A stretch of 40,032 bases of DNA from a virus: IMG/VR virus record IMGVR_UViG_3300046809_000477, positions 1 to 40,032 of that record; one strand, given 5' to 3'. The position numbers and the translations under genes are program-made. The notes beneath the pieces are model-generated. The model was not told where the DNA came from. It was given only the letters and a program-made list of their open reading frames with translations, and did not search any database. This document shows positions 1 through 6,772 of the stretch, piece by piece. How positions within the stretch are numbered: position 1 is the stretch's first letter; each line of letters opens with the position of its first letter.

Positions 1-144
1 GTGGAAGACTCATCCGTGCTTTTCGACCCGGACGTCACCCTCTCCGCCCTGGAGCGGTACCGCGACCAGATGGCCCAGGGCGACGAACCCGAGGGCTACG
101 ACTACGACGACTACGACGCATACCCGGAGGACGAACTTGTCTGA
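1..144 (+). CDS. Small acidic protein, possibly 5'-truncated
   Basis: The frame is open from the first base (a GTG) to a TGA at 142-144, giving 47 residues. The C-terminus is very acidic and rich in Asp-Tyr pairs. Because the window begins exactly here, it is unclear whether GTG at position 1 is the true start or an internal Val. It overlaps the next gene by 8 nt, as is usual in this operon, and the GGAGG at 126-130 inside it serves as that gene's ribosome binding site. I do not recognise the family. Confidence 0.6.
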   Translation: MEDSSVLFDPDVTLSALERYRDQMAQGDEPEGYDYDDYDAYPEDELV

Positions 145-667
145 CATCAACGAGACGGTGCGGCAGCAGCGCGAGGAACTGCGCGCCCTCATCAAGGAGA
201 AATACGGCATCGACGTGCCACTCATCGCCGAGGTGCAGGCGGTAGAGACGACCCGCGAGGCGTTGTTCTCCGTCGGGGCCCAGGACATGCCGGTCGCCGG
301 ATATGAGGTCCGCGAGGCGATGGACGCCTTCGAGAAGGCCGTACGCGCAGACCAGACACGGTTGGACGCGGAGAAGATCCTCGATGACATGACCGTGATG
401 GGGCAGCCCGGAGATTCGTACGCGGTCGCCTACGCGGAGGTACTCAGGCCGGACGCAGCCGACCTGCTCGACCAGGACCTGCCTGTCGAGGCCCTCGATC
501 CGGCCCTCGTGATCGCCTCAGCGATCAACCGGCTGGACTACCCCGAGGGACGCAGCCAGCAGTTGTACCTCGCCGAGGAAGTGAACAACATCCTGGTCAC
601 CCTGGAGATCGAGTTCGACGGGGGGAAGTTCCTCGCGCTGGCACTGGGCGACCAGGAAACCGCATGA
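137..667 (+). CDS. Hypothetical phage protein, 176 aa
   Basis: The TTG start at 137 is chosen because GGAGG (126-130) lies 6 nt upstream and the start overlaps the preceding stop. The protein is acidic and mostly helical in appearance, with no signal peptide or membrane segment and no motif I recognise. Its stop overlaps the next ATG (ATGA at 664-667), so the two are probably translationally coupled in the early-type operon that fills the first 3.6 kb. Confidence 0.8.
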   Translation: MSDINETVRQQREELRALIKEKYGIDVPLIAEVQAVETTREALFSVGAQDMPVAGYEVREAMDAFEKAVRADQTRLDAEKILDDMTVMGQPGDSYAVAYAEVLRPDAADLLDQDLPVEALDPALVIASAINRLDYPEGRSQQLYLAEEVNNILVTLEIEFDGGKFLALALGDQETA

Positions 668-1011
668 GCGATCCACAGATGATGCGGGTGGTCGTGTCCT
701 ACGAGTACCCCGTCGACATGGACGATGCCGAGCACGACTACGGCACCACGGACCTCTTCGAGATGGCTGCGATCGACGAGCAGAACCTCGAAGTTGAACA
801 CCTGATGATCAACGAGGACATCGGCAAGTACCCCTACAAGGTGTCGGTCGAGCCGGTCCGGGCCGAGACCCGTGAGCCGTACCTCATCAACTACCGGCGC
901 GAGGTCGAGCGGATGAACACCCGCCTGCTGCGCACCTTCCTGGCCCACAACCCGAACGCCACGGCGGCCGAGCTGATCGACCGCATCGACCCCGACAAGA
1001 AGGAGAGCTGA
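664..1011 (+). CDS. Hypothetical phage protein, 115 aa
   Basis: It starts at an ATGA overlap with the gene before it and ends directly against the next ATG. The N-terminal half is acidic and the C-terminal 40 residues look helical and charged. No recognisable domain. AAGGAG near its 3' end is the ribosome binding site of the following gene. Confidence 0.8.
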   Translation: MSDPQMMRVVVSYEYPVDMDDAEHDYGTTDLFEMAAIDEQNLEVEHLMINEDIGKYPYKVSVEPVRAETREPYLINYRREVERMNTRLLRTFLAHNPNATAAELIDRIDPDKKES

Positions 1012-1248
1012 ATGCTGATTCGAACGCTGGAGTTCGACGAAGACGAGCAGCCCGAGTCCCTCACGGTGCAGATGTCGATCCGGGAGGCTGCCTACTTGGC
1101 CAAGGTCACCGGTAAGCACTCCTCGGACACCGCGAACGCGGTAATGCGTGGGGGTTCTGAGGCCAACACCCTGGTCTACAACGCGCTGACCGGCGCGGTG
1201 TTCAACCGCTACTGGGACGGCGGAGTCCACGAATACGCGGGGGAGTAA
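1012..1248 (+). CDS. Hypothetical phage protein, 78 aa
   Basis: ATG at 1012 immediately follows the preceding TGA and has a good AAGGAG upstream. It is a small soluble protein with no cysteine cluster, signal peptide or membrane segment. Unrecognised family. A GGGGGAG just before its stop provides the binding site for the next gene at 1252. Confidence 0.75.
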   Translation: MLIRTLEFDEDEQPESLTVQMSIREAAYLAKVTGKHSSDTANAVMRGGSEANTLVYNALTGAVFNRYWDGGVHEYAGE

Positions 1249-1251
1249 CGC

Positions 1252-1632
1252 ATGACGCTTCATACTTCGGCCGCTGCTCAGTCTGCGGCCGACAGGTTCG
1301 ACCGGCTGCCCAGGTGGGCCCAAGCGGAACTCAGGGCTCGCGGGGAACGAATTCTCGCGCTGAACCGAGAGTTGGCGGTCGCGCGTGGGCTCATCAACAC
1401 CGGGCCCGACGACTCCGAGATCATCATCGACCCCTACAGCGCGAACCGGCGGCAGGTACCGAACCGCCCGATGGTCGAGTTCCGGTACAAGCCGAAGCAG
1501 GACGTCGACCGATGGCGCTACTTCCTGGTGCGCCTGATGGACGACGACACCCTGGAGATCCACGCCAGCAGCAGCATCACGCTCCACCCGAGATCTGGGA
1601 ACAGCGTGCACGTGGAAGTGATCGGCCGCTGA
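1252..1632 (+). CDS. Hypothetical phage protein, 126 aa, starts Met-Thr-Leu-His-Thr
   Basis: The GGGGGAG upstream supports ATG at 1252. The second to fifth residues contain the first copy of the recurrent in-frame CTTCATAC motif (1258-1265). The rest has a basic helical N-terminal half and a probable beta-rich C-terminal half. No known domain recognised. Its TGA overlaps the likely start of the next gene. Confidence 0.8.
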   Translation: MTLHTSAAAQSAADRFDRLPRWAQAELRARGERILALNRELAVARGLINTGPDDSEIIIDPYSANRRQVPNRPMVEFRYKPKQDVDRWRYFLVRLMDDDTLEIHASSSITLHPRSGNSVHVEVIGR

Positions 1633-1910
1633 ACCTCACCCAATTCGAACGATGGGTCCTCCTGCGCTACTACGGCCAGGAGGCCCACTACCGGAAGGAG
1701 GTCGAGATCGAAGCGCAGAGAGAGTTGGAGCAGATCCAGATGCGCGACATCTACCGGGAACAGATGGAGATGTTCATGCAGGCACAGCCGCCACCGTTGG
1801 CCTTCCTCAACCTGATCACCCCGAAGCCCTTCATCCGGGCGGAAACGCTGGCACGGTGCGCAGCGCAGGTGACCAAGTCGTCGGTGGCCAAGTTCTTCCG
1901 GGAGGGCTGA
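1629..1910 (+). CDS. Hypothetical phage protein, about 93 aa, start uncertain
   Basis: The frame to TGA at 1908-1910 encodes a convincing Gln/Glu-rich helical protein in the gap between two genes, so a gene is very likely. No ATG, GTG or TTG lies at the expected place. CTG at 1629 overlaps the upstream TGA (CTGA), and GGAAG at 1614-1618 sits 10 nt before it, so a rare CTG start is the best guess. A TTG near 1725 would give a shorter protein. The alternative ATG at 1314 would overlap the whole previous gene and is unlikely. Confidence 0.55.
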   Translation: MNLTQFERWVLLRYYGQEAHYRKEVEIEAQRELEQIQMRDIYREQMEMFMQAQPPPLAFLNLITPKPFIRAETLARCAAQVTKSSVAKFFREG

Positions 1911-2152
1911 TGGCGAGCATCGAGATCCCCGAACCGCTCCTCAAGGTCACCACAGAGGAGAGCTGGAACGCCGCTGGATGGACGGGTTACCGGACCTACA
2001 CGACCATCGTCTCGATCGGTGACGTGGTGCTCCTGGAGCGCAAGTTCGACGACGAGCACGACGACTACGGCCGGATGTGTTCCGCCGAGGCCGAGGAGCG
2101 CACCGTCAAGGAGTTCGCGGAGCGACTGAAGGAGGTGCTGGGCTTTGAGTAA
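1910..2152 (+). CDS. Hypothetical phage protein, 80 aa
   Basis: ATG at 1910 forms a TGATG junction with the preceding stop, and GGGAGGG lies 5-10 nt upstream. It is a small acidic protein with a helical C-terminus. Unrecognised. The last codons overlap the TTG start of the membrane protein that follows. Confidence 0.8.
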   Translation: MASIEIPEPLLKVTTEESWNAAGWTGYRTYTTIVSIGDVVLLERKFDDEHDDYGRMCSAEAEERTVKEFAERLKEVLGFE

Positions 2153-2291
2153 GACCGACCCGCACGTGACCGCAGCAGATGGTCTGGAACGCTTCGTCGT
2201 GGGCCTGATCTGGACAGTCTTCGCCGTCGTCGGGTTCGCCACTGTCGCAGCGGCCTACATCCTCGTGTCCGCCATCCTCTCCGCCCTCTGA
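2145..2291 (+). CDS. Small single-pass membrane protein, 48 aa
   Basis: The TTG start at 2145 lies inside the end of the previous gene, and GGAGG at 2131-2135 upstream fits ribosome binding. A polar N-terminus of about 17 residues is followed by one hydrophobic segment from about residue 18 to 46. Short membrane proteins of this type are common in actinophages; no specific function can be assigned. Confidence 0.7.
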   Translation: MSKTDPHVTAADGLERFVVGLIWTVFAVVGFATVAAAYILVSAILSAL

Positions 2292-2303
2292 CAAGGAGCC
2301 GCC

Positions 2304-2477
2304 GTGACCAAGAAGAAGCCCACCCCTGAGAGCCCTGTCAAGGGATTCGAGCCCGTCCACCTCTCCACCGGTTTCCTGCTGCGCACGCTGCTGCAGGCGG
2401 CGGGGGAGGTCCTGCGCCGGATCCTGCTCTTCGCTCTCGCCCTGGGAATCGTCGACTTCCTCCTCCACCACCTCTGA
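2304..2477 (+). CDS. Small membrane-associated protein, 57 aa
   Basis: GTG start at 2304, preceded by AAGGAG at 2293. The N-terminal 25 residues are Lys/Pro-rich and polar. The second half is an amphipathic to hydrophobic helix ending in His-His-Leu. It follows another tiny membrane protein and may act with it at the membrane, but that is inference. Confidence 0.65.
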   Translation: MTKKKPTPESPVKGFEPVHLSTGFLLRTLLQAAGEVLRRILLFALALGIVDFLLHHL

Positions 2478-2490
2478 CAGGAGCACCGCC

Positions 2491-2958
2491 ATGACCAACA
2501 CGCTTCATACCCGGCCCGCTTGGGAGTGGGCACCGCTGGAACTGTCCTTCGATGAGGCCAAGTCGCTGCTCCATCGCGCGGTCGACGAGAACGGTGCGCA
2601 GACGGTTTACCACCGTCCGGCCGATGGCTGCGTCTACTTCAACGAGGACACGCGCTGCCCGTCGTGCCTGATCGGTCACGTCCTGCACTACAAGGGTGTT
2701 CCCTACGAGGTCCTCGACCTGGCCGTGGCCAACAGAGAGACGGACGTGTCCGGTCTGATCACGGACGGCATCCTCCGACTCGACCTGGCCACTGAGTCGC
2801 TGCTGGCCATCGCGCAGGAGCACCAGGACAACGGGATTCCATGGGGCCGTGCCGTCGCGCTTGCGCTGGAGGAGTACCCGGAGCGCGTCGAGGCGATGGA
2901 GTCGGCCATCGAAGGGCAGAGGCCGCTGCTGGACGACCTCTTCGGCGGTCCCGTATGA
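2491..2958 (+). CDS. Hypothetical phage protein, 155 aa, with LHT motif near the N-terminus
   Basis: CAGGAG lies about 9 nt before the ATG at 2491. Residues 5-7 are Leu-His-Thr encoded by CTTCATAC (2513-2520). A Cys-Pro-Ser-Cys pair near residue 56 and a following His could bind metal or simply be structural. It ends in an ATGA overlap with the nucleotidyltransferase gene. Family not recognised. Confidence 0.8.
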   Translation: MTNTLHTRPAWEWAPLELSFDEAKSLLHRAVDENGAQTVYHRPADGCVYFNEDTRCPSCLIGHVLHYKGVPYEVLDLAVANRETDVSGLITDGILRLDLATESLLAIAQEHQDNGIPWGRAVALALEEYPERVEAMESAIEGQRPLLDDLFGGPV

Positions 2959-3629
2959 GCCTGGACACTGCGGGGGTCCTGCTGCGCGGGGTTGTGGGCT
3001 CAACAGCCTTCGGCCTCGCCCGGCCCGGCTCCGACATCGACCGGCTCGGTCTCTTCGCGACCCCAGTCCGGCACCTGCATGTCGTCGACCGCGACAAGGT
3101 GACCCAGTTGCTTCGCGAGTCCGTGGTCACGAGGGATCCGGACCTGACGATGCACGAGATCGGGAAGTACATCCGGCTCGCGCTGCGCTGCAATCCGACC
3201 CTGGTGGACCTGCTGTACCTGCCGGAGTACGAGGTGCTGACAGAGGCTGGCCAGCGGCTGGTCGACCTTCGGTCCGACTTCCTGTCGGAGACGTACGTGC
3301 GCTCGGCCTACGGCGGCTACGCCATGAGTCAGATCGCGCGTATCCAGCAGGAAGTCCGCAACGAGCAGCGGCAGGGCCGGATCGCGAAGCACGCGCGTCA
3401 CTGCTTCCGGCTGCTGGAGCAGGGCAAGGACCTGCTCTACAAGGGCTCGCTGACGGTGCGTGTGAGCAACCCGGACTTCTACTGGGCCTTCGACGAGATG
3501 TCGGCGGAGCGTATCGAGGAGGAGTTCCAGCGGGCCTTCGACACGTTCAACAGCGTCGATAGCGTGCTGCCCAAGTACCCGCGTACGGACCGGCTGCAGC
3601 AACTGCTGTGGGACATACGCGGCATCTAG
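2955..3629 (+). CDS. RlaP-like nucleotidyltransferase, 224 aa
   Basis: ATG at 2955 overlaps the previous stop. The N-terminus has the polymerase-beta-fold signature: Gly-Ser at residues 15-16, then an Asp-Ile-Asp pair in a Pro-Gly-Ser-Asp-Ile-Asp context near 26-29. It is followed by a helical C-terminal half, typical of RlaP-type (PF10127) nucleotidyltransferases. Such enzymes are predicted to transfer a nucleotide to RNA, protein or a small molecule; the substrate is unknown. It is the last gene of the first operon and is followed by a strong terminator. Confidence 0.75.
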   Translation: MSLDTAGVLLRGVVGSTAFGLARPGSDIDRLGLFATPVRHLHVVDRDKVTQLLRESVVTRDPDLTMHEIGKYIRLALRCNPTLVDLLYLPEYEVLTEAGQRLVDLRSDFLSETYVRSAYGGYAMSQIARIQQEVRNEQRQGRIAKHARHCFRLLEQGKDLLYKGSLTVRVSNPDFYWAFDEMSAERIEEEFQRAFDTFNSVDSVLPKYPRTDRLQQLLWDIRGI

Positions 3630-3642
3630 CCGACTGAGTTGT

Positions 3643-3678
3643 GAAGGCCCTCACCGGGACACCCTGGTGGGGGCCTTC
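3643..3678 (+). terminator. Rho-independent terminator of the first operon
   Basis: GAAGGCCC-TCACC pairs with GGTGG-GGGCCTTC around a short loop, 14 nt after the nucleotidyltransferase stop. Confidence 0.8.
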
Positions 3679-3719
3679 ACGTTGTGTGGGACTGGTGTGA
3701 ATCAATAGCCGGTAATGGC

Positions 3720-3746
3720 TTGTAGTTATCGGTTCGACAGTATAGA
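3720..3746 (+). promoter_or_regulatory. Candidate promoter of the 3.8-5.3 kb operon
   Basis: A strong -10-like TATAGA (3741-3746) has a TTGTAG at 3720 with a short 15-nt spacer. It is the only promoter-like sequence between the terminator at 3678 and the ATG at 3810. Confidence 0.5.
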
Positions 3747-3809
3747 TTCAGTGATGTCGGAACGGGGGCCGACACCGCCAGGGAACACCGCACCGAGGAG
3801 TCAACGCAC

Positions 3810-4241
3810 ATGAGTGACCCGATCTTCTACCGTCGCCAGTTCCTCAACGAAGAGGGGCACCACAGCGTTGCTGCGGTCCTGGCGGAGATCAAGGAGGGCG
3901 ACGACGACAAGGGCTACCTCGACTTCGGGGCCACGCTCCAGATCGCGGACTGCAACCGCTCCATAACGCTCGACTTCGGCGTCTTCGGAACCACCCGCAC
4001 CGCCAAGGAGCGCAAGGAACTGCGCTCGAACCTGGACAACGCCCGACTGAAGGCCGCTCGCCTGCGGACCGCCGTCAACGATTTCATCAGCGGACTCGAA
4101 ACCGAGCTGGACCGCGTCGAGTACGACCTGGCCGACCTCGAACAGACGGCGCTCAGGAAGGCTAGCAAGAAGTCCGCGAAGAAGGCCCGCAAGGCCTACC
4201 AGAAGGCCGCTCAGGCGGCGACCCAGACCCAGGAGGGCTGA
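3810..4241 (+). CDS. Coiled-coil protein, 143 aa
   Basis: Preceded by GAGGAG. Residues 1-65 appear beta-rich. Residues 66-143 form a long charged helix with heptad-like Leu spacing, ending in a very Lys/Ala-rich tail (repeated Lys-Lys-Ala patterns), which suggests a coiled coil and perhaps nucleic-acid contact. No enzymatic motif. First gene of its operon. Confidence 0.8.
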   Translation: MSDPIFYRRQFLNEEGHHSVAAVLAEIKEGDDDKGYLDFGATLQIADCNRSITLDFGVFGTTRTAKERKELRSNLDNARLKAARLRTAVNDFISGLETELDRVEYDLADLEQTALRKASKKSAKKARKAYQKAAQAATQTQEG

Positions 4242-4246
4242 ACAAC

Positions 4247-4477
4247 ATGACCAACACCGCCACCGACACGCGCCCCGTGATGCACCTCGACAGTCTCGCC
4301 GTCCCGAACGTGTCCGCCTCGCAGTCGTGGCTGGAGGCCGAGGCAGCCAAGCGGGCCACGGCCGTCGAGGTCCTCGCCGCAACCACGAAGGCCTGGTTCG
4401 GGATCCCGTACCTTCCGGACACCTTCTGGACCGCGTTCGCCGAGCACGCCGTCAAGGCGCTGGATCAGCGCGCCTGA
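4247..4477 (+). CDS. Hypothetical protein, 76 aa
   Basis: The AGGAGG at the end of the preceding gene serves as its ribosome binding site. It is a soluble, mostly helical small protein with no recognised domain. Its TGA shares its A with the ATG of the following mini-gene. Confidence 0.7.
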   Translation: MTNTATDTRPVMHLDSLAVPNVSASQSWLEAEAAKRATAVEVLAATTKAWFGIPYLPDTFWTAFAEHAVKALDQRA

Positions 4478-4554
4478 TGACCAGCCCCGTTGATACCGAC
4501 ATGCTGGACGACCTTCATACCGAGGAGCCGTTGCACAACGAGGGGACGGCATGA
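4477..4554 (+). CDS. Mini-gene of 25 codons carrying the LHT motif
   Basis: ATG at 4477 overlaps the upstream TGA, and the stop at 4552-4554 overlaps the next ATG (ATGA), so a 25-residue peptide is exactly coupled on both sides. It is acidic and contains CTTCATAC (4513-4520) in frame as Leu-His-Thr. Its small size and double overlap suggest it is either a genuine micropeptide or a translational relay. No function known. Confidence 0.55.
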   Translation: MTSPVDTDMLDDLHTEEPLHNEGTA

Positions 4555-5303
4555 CGCTGGAGTACACGGTTCTGGAGGGCGGACAGCAGATCTACTCCCA
4601 CCCCGCTGGCGTGTGTATCGGTCCGTACTGCGCGGTGCACAACCCCTCCAACCACGGGATGCGTGACTTCCCGCAGCACTTCAACTCGGCGCTGATGCTG
4701 ATGGAGCGCGTCTGCCCGCACGGCTACGCCCACCCCGACCCGGACGACCTCGCCTTCAAGGAGCAGATCCACGGCTGGGATCCGGACGTGAGCGTTCTCG
4801 CCGTGCACATCTGCGACACCTGCTGCCACACCCCGACCGAGGAGAAGAACGTGACCGAACCCACCGCAGTCGAGGAACTCCCTGAAGCGATCCTGGTGGA
4901 CATCGACGGCACGCTGGCCCGGCGGGTGGACCGGGGGCCGTTCGACTGGCGGAAGGTCGGAGGGGACGAGCCCATCACGGACGTCGTCGAACTGGTCAAG
5001 ACCCTGTACTGGGGATCCCACGCCGAGATCATCTTCATGTCCGGCCGAGACGTCGTCTGCTTCGACGACACGCAGGAGTGGCTTCGCGAGCACCTGGGGG
5101 AATGGGTCCTTGACCTGCAACTCCTGATGCGGCCACGGAAGGACGGCCGAAAGGACTTCATCGTCAAGGAGGAGATCTACCGCCGGGACATCCAGGGCAA
5201 GTACAACGTCCGGCTCGTTCTCGACGACCGTGACCAGGTGGTCGAGATGTGGCGAAACACCCTCGGACTGACCTGCCTGCAGGTCGCCCCCGGCGACTTC
5301 TAG
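4551..5303 (+). CDS. Polynucleotide 3'-phosphatase-like HAD protein with extra Cys/His N-terminal domain
   Basis: The C-terminal half (about residues 110-250) has the HAD phosphatase motifs of T4 PseT-type 3'-phosphatases: Asp-Ile-Asp-Gly-Thr at 117-121, Ser-Gly-Arg-Asp near 164-167, and Asp-Asp-Arg-Asp at 225-228. Such enzymes remove 3' phosphates from nicked nucleic acid before ligation. The kinase domain is absent. Residues 1-100 form a separate Cys/His-rich unit with several Cys-X-X-Cys/His-like groups. A GTG at 4851 with GAGGAG upstream could give an independent phosphatase-only protein, so this is either a fusion or two nested products. Confidence 0.75.
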   Translation: MTLEYTVLEGGQQIYSHPAGVCIGPYCAVHNPSNHGMRDFPQHFNSALMLMERVCPHGYAHPDPDDLAFKEQIHGWDPDVSVLAVHICDTCCHTPTEEKNVTEPTAVEELPEAILVDIDGTLARRVDRGPFDWRKVGGDEPITDVVELVKTLYWGSHAEIIFMSGRDVVCFDDTQEWLREHLGEWVLDLQLLMRPRKDGRKDFIVKEEIYRRDIQGKYNVRLVLDDRDQVVEMWRNTLGLTCLQVAPGDF

Positions 5304-5312
5304 CCCAGCATG

Positions 5313-5344
5313 GAAGCCCCCGTCACCCAGGTTACGGGGGCTTC
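5313..5344. terminator. Bidirectional terminator between convergent genes
   Basis: Perfect GAAGCCCCCGT / ACGGGGGCTTC stem with a 10-nt loop, placed between the rightward phosphatase gene and the leftward regulator. Confidence 0.85.
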
Positions 5345-5351
5345 TGCATGC

Positions 5352-6368
5352 CTAGTCATCAGCACTTGGAACTTCCCGCTCCCGGCCGGGGTGGGTGGCC
5401 CACCAGAACGCCATGCTGGCCAGCGTCGGCATCCTCACCTGAGGATGCGCCTCGCGAATCCGCACCAGCTCGGTGGCCAAGCTGCGCTCGCTCAGGCCCA
5501 TCTTGCTGGCCGCTTGTTTGATCGTGAGCCCTCCGGGCCCCACCAGGTCCAGCAGGGCACGCTGCCGGGGGGTGACTGAACTGCCGGGCCGACCGCCGTG
5601 CCAGTGCTTGGCGAGGACCCAGTGGCGTTCGAAGAGCGCGCAGAGGAAGGCACACACCTCGCTGTTGGACACCAGGTGCGCGTAGTTGCGGTCCGGCTCG
5701 CCCTCGCGCGGCACATGGTCCTGGAGGACCGCCCACTTGCCGTCGATGATGAACATCCTGCTGAAATCAACGTCGAGGGTGCGCACCTCCTCCCCCAACA
5801 TCGCGCCTTGTCGAGCGCGCTCTTCTATGAGGGGTTGGGTGAGGACACCGGGGCGGTACAGGGTCCGTATGTGGACCCCTCGATCCAGGGCAGCCATGTC
5901 CCGGCGTGCGGACTGGGCCAGGACGTTCTGAGAGCGTCGGGTGGTCGGCTGCATGAGCAAAATCTCGTGCTTGGCCCGCGCGAACAGCTCGTCGATGCGC
6001 CGTTCGATGGAGCTGCCGCCGTGCAGGTGTTCGATTACCCGTACGGAGGATGCGCCCCTTATGTCCACTTCCGCCAAACGGTCGAAAATGCGGCCAACGG
6101 TGCGGGCGTAGGCGACCTGCTCGTGAAGAGCGTCCAGGATGACGTCGCGCGCCGCCATGTGGGCAAGGGTGCGCGCTGCCGTACCGATGGTTCCGTCTTC
6201 TTCCCGAACCAATACTCCCAAACTGACCAGCTCGCTGACTCCAGGAGTTGTGGGGTGTACGTCCTCTCCTTGTGCGACACGGTTAAACACATGAATCATG
6301 TGGTCGGAGTGCTTCCGGAGGTCCACATGATCGGGCAGGGGAGCATTCATGTGTGCGTCAATCTGCAT
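5352..6368 (-). CDS. PLD-like / HTH transcriptional regulator, 338 aa
   Basis: The N-terminal third looks like a winged or helical domain. The middle (about 120-255) resembles the phospholipase-D-like fold found in TrmB-type regulators, with an Ile-Ile-Asp-Gly-Lys core and a following Phe-Glu-Arg-His-Trp. Residues about 265-320 form a LuxR/GerE-like helix-turn-helix (Thr-Pro-Arg-Gln-Arg then Ser-Glu-Arg-Ser-Leu-Ala). The ATG at 6350 could also be the start; neither start has a clear ribosome binding site. It is divergent from a secreted peptide gene, which suggests it senses a ligand, perhaps that peptide. This link is inference. Confidence 0.75.
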   Translation of the reverse strand: MQIDAHMNAPLPDHVDLRKHSDHMIHVFNRVAQGEDVHPTTPGVSELVSLGVLVREEDGTIGTAARTLAHMAARDVILDALHEQVAYARTVGRIFDRLAEVDIRGASSVRVIEHLHGGSSIERRIDELFARAKHEILLMQPTTRRSQNVLAQSARRDMAALDRGVHIRTLYRPGVLTQPLIEERARQGAMLGEEVRTLDVDFSRMFIIDGKWAVLQDHVPREGEPDRNYAHLVSNSEVCAFLCALFERHWVLAKHWHGGRPGSSVTPRQRALLDLVGPGGLTIKQAASKMGLSERSLATELVRIREAHPQVRMPTLASMAFWWATHPGREREVPSADD

Positions 6369-6414
6369 TGCCGGGATCGGTAGTTCGAAAACGCTTGCTG
6401 GGATGTTGCGGTAC

Positions 6415-6423
6415 GTAGTCTAC
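6415..6423. promoter_or_regulatory. Small palindrome in the divergent regulator-peptide intergenic region
   Basis: GTAG-T-CTAC is a perfect dyad around one base, lying about midway between the regulator start (6368) and the peptide ATG (6497). It is a candidate operator for the regulator; a -10-like TAGTCT overlaps it. Confidence 0.35.
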
Positions 6424-6496
6424 TGACCACCTCGGACAGCGGCCCCCGGCGTTGGGGGTACGCCGACGGCTCCGAGACTCTTAAGGATGTGTTCGA

Positions 6497-6712
6497 ATGC
6501 GCAGCAAGCGCTCCTGTCTCCTGGTCGCCTCCCTCGCCCTCGCGGCAGCAGGGATCGTGGGTGCGTCTACCCCCACTGCTGTGGATGTAACGGGCCACCA
6601 CGTAGTAGCGGACAGCACCTGGTTCGCTCCGGCCGATGCGGTCACCCCGGACACCGCTACAGCGTCGACCGCCCCGGAGAGCGTCCAAGCCATGGACAGT
6701 ACATGGTTCTAG
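6497..6712 (+). CDS. Secreted peptide precursor with two DSTWF copies, 71 aa
   Basis: AAGGA at 6483 supports the ATG. Residues 1-24 are a clear signal peptide (Arg-Ser-Lys-Arg then an Ala/Leu-rich core). The exported part is 45-50 residues, polar and Ala/Thr/Pro-rich, with Asp-Ser-Thr-Trp-Phe at 39-43 and again as the last five residues (67-71). The two copies differ by two synonymous bases, which suggests selection on the peptide. It has no cysteines after cleavage and no enzyme domain. Repeated short motifs in an exported precursor next to a regulator are typical of peptide pheromones. I do not recognise this family. Confidence 0.75.
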   Translation: MRSKRSCLLVASLALAAAGIVGASTPTAVDVTGHHVVADSTWFAPADAVTPDTATASTAPESVQAMDSTWF

Positions 6713-6772
6713 TGCTATAGGAAAAACCGGGCAAACAGTACGGTATGAGCTGGGGGAGTAGGGGATCACTAG

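Noticed and set aside
538-1611. Long leftward frame of 357 codons and similar large antisense frames (for example 12748-13983, 15091-15807, 28228-30132)
   Set aside because: They are mirror frames of GC-rich coding DNA; the plus-strand genes have binding sites, overlaps and recognisable domains.
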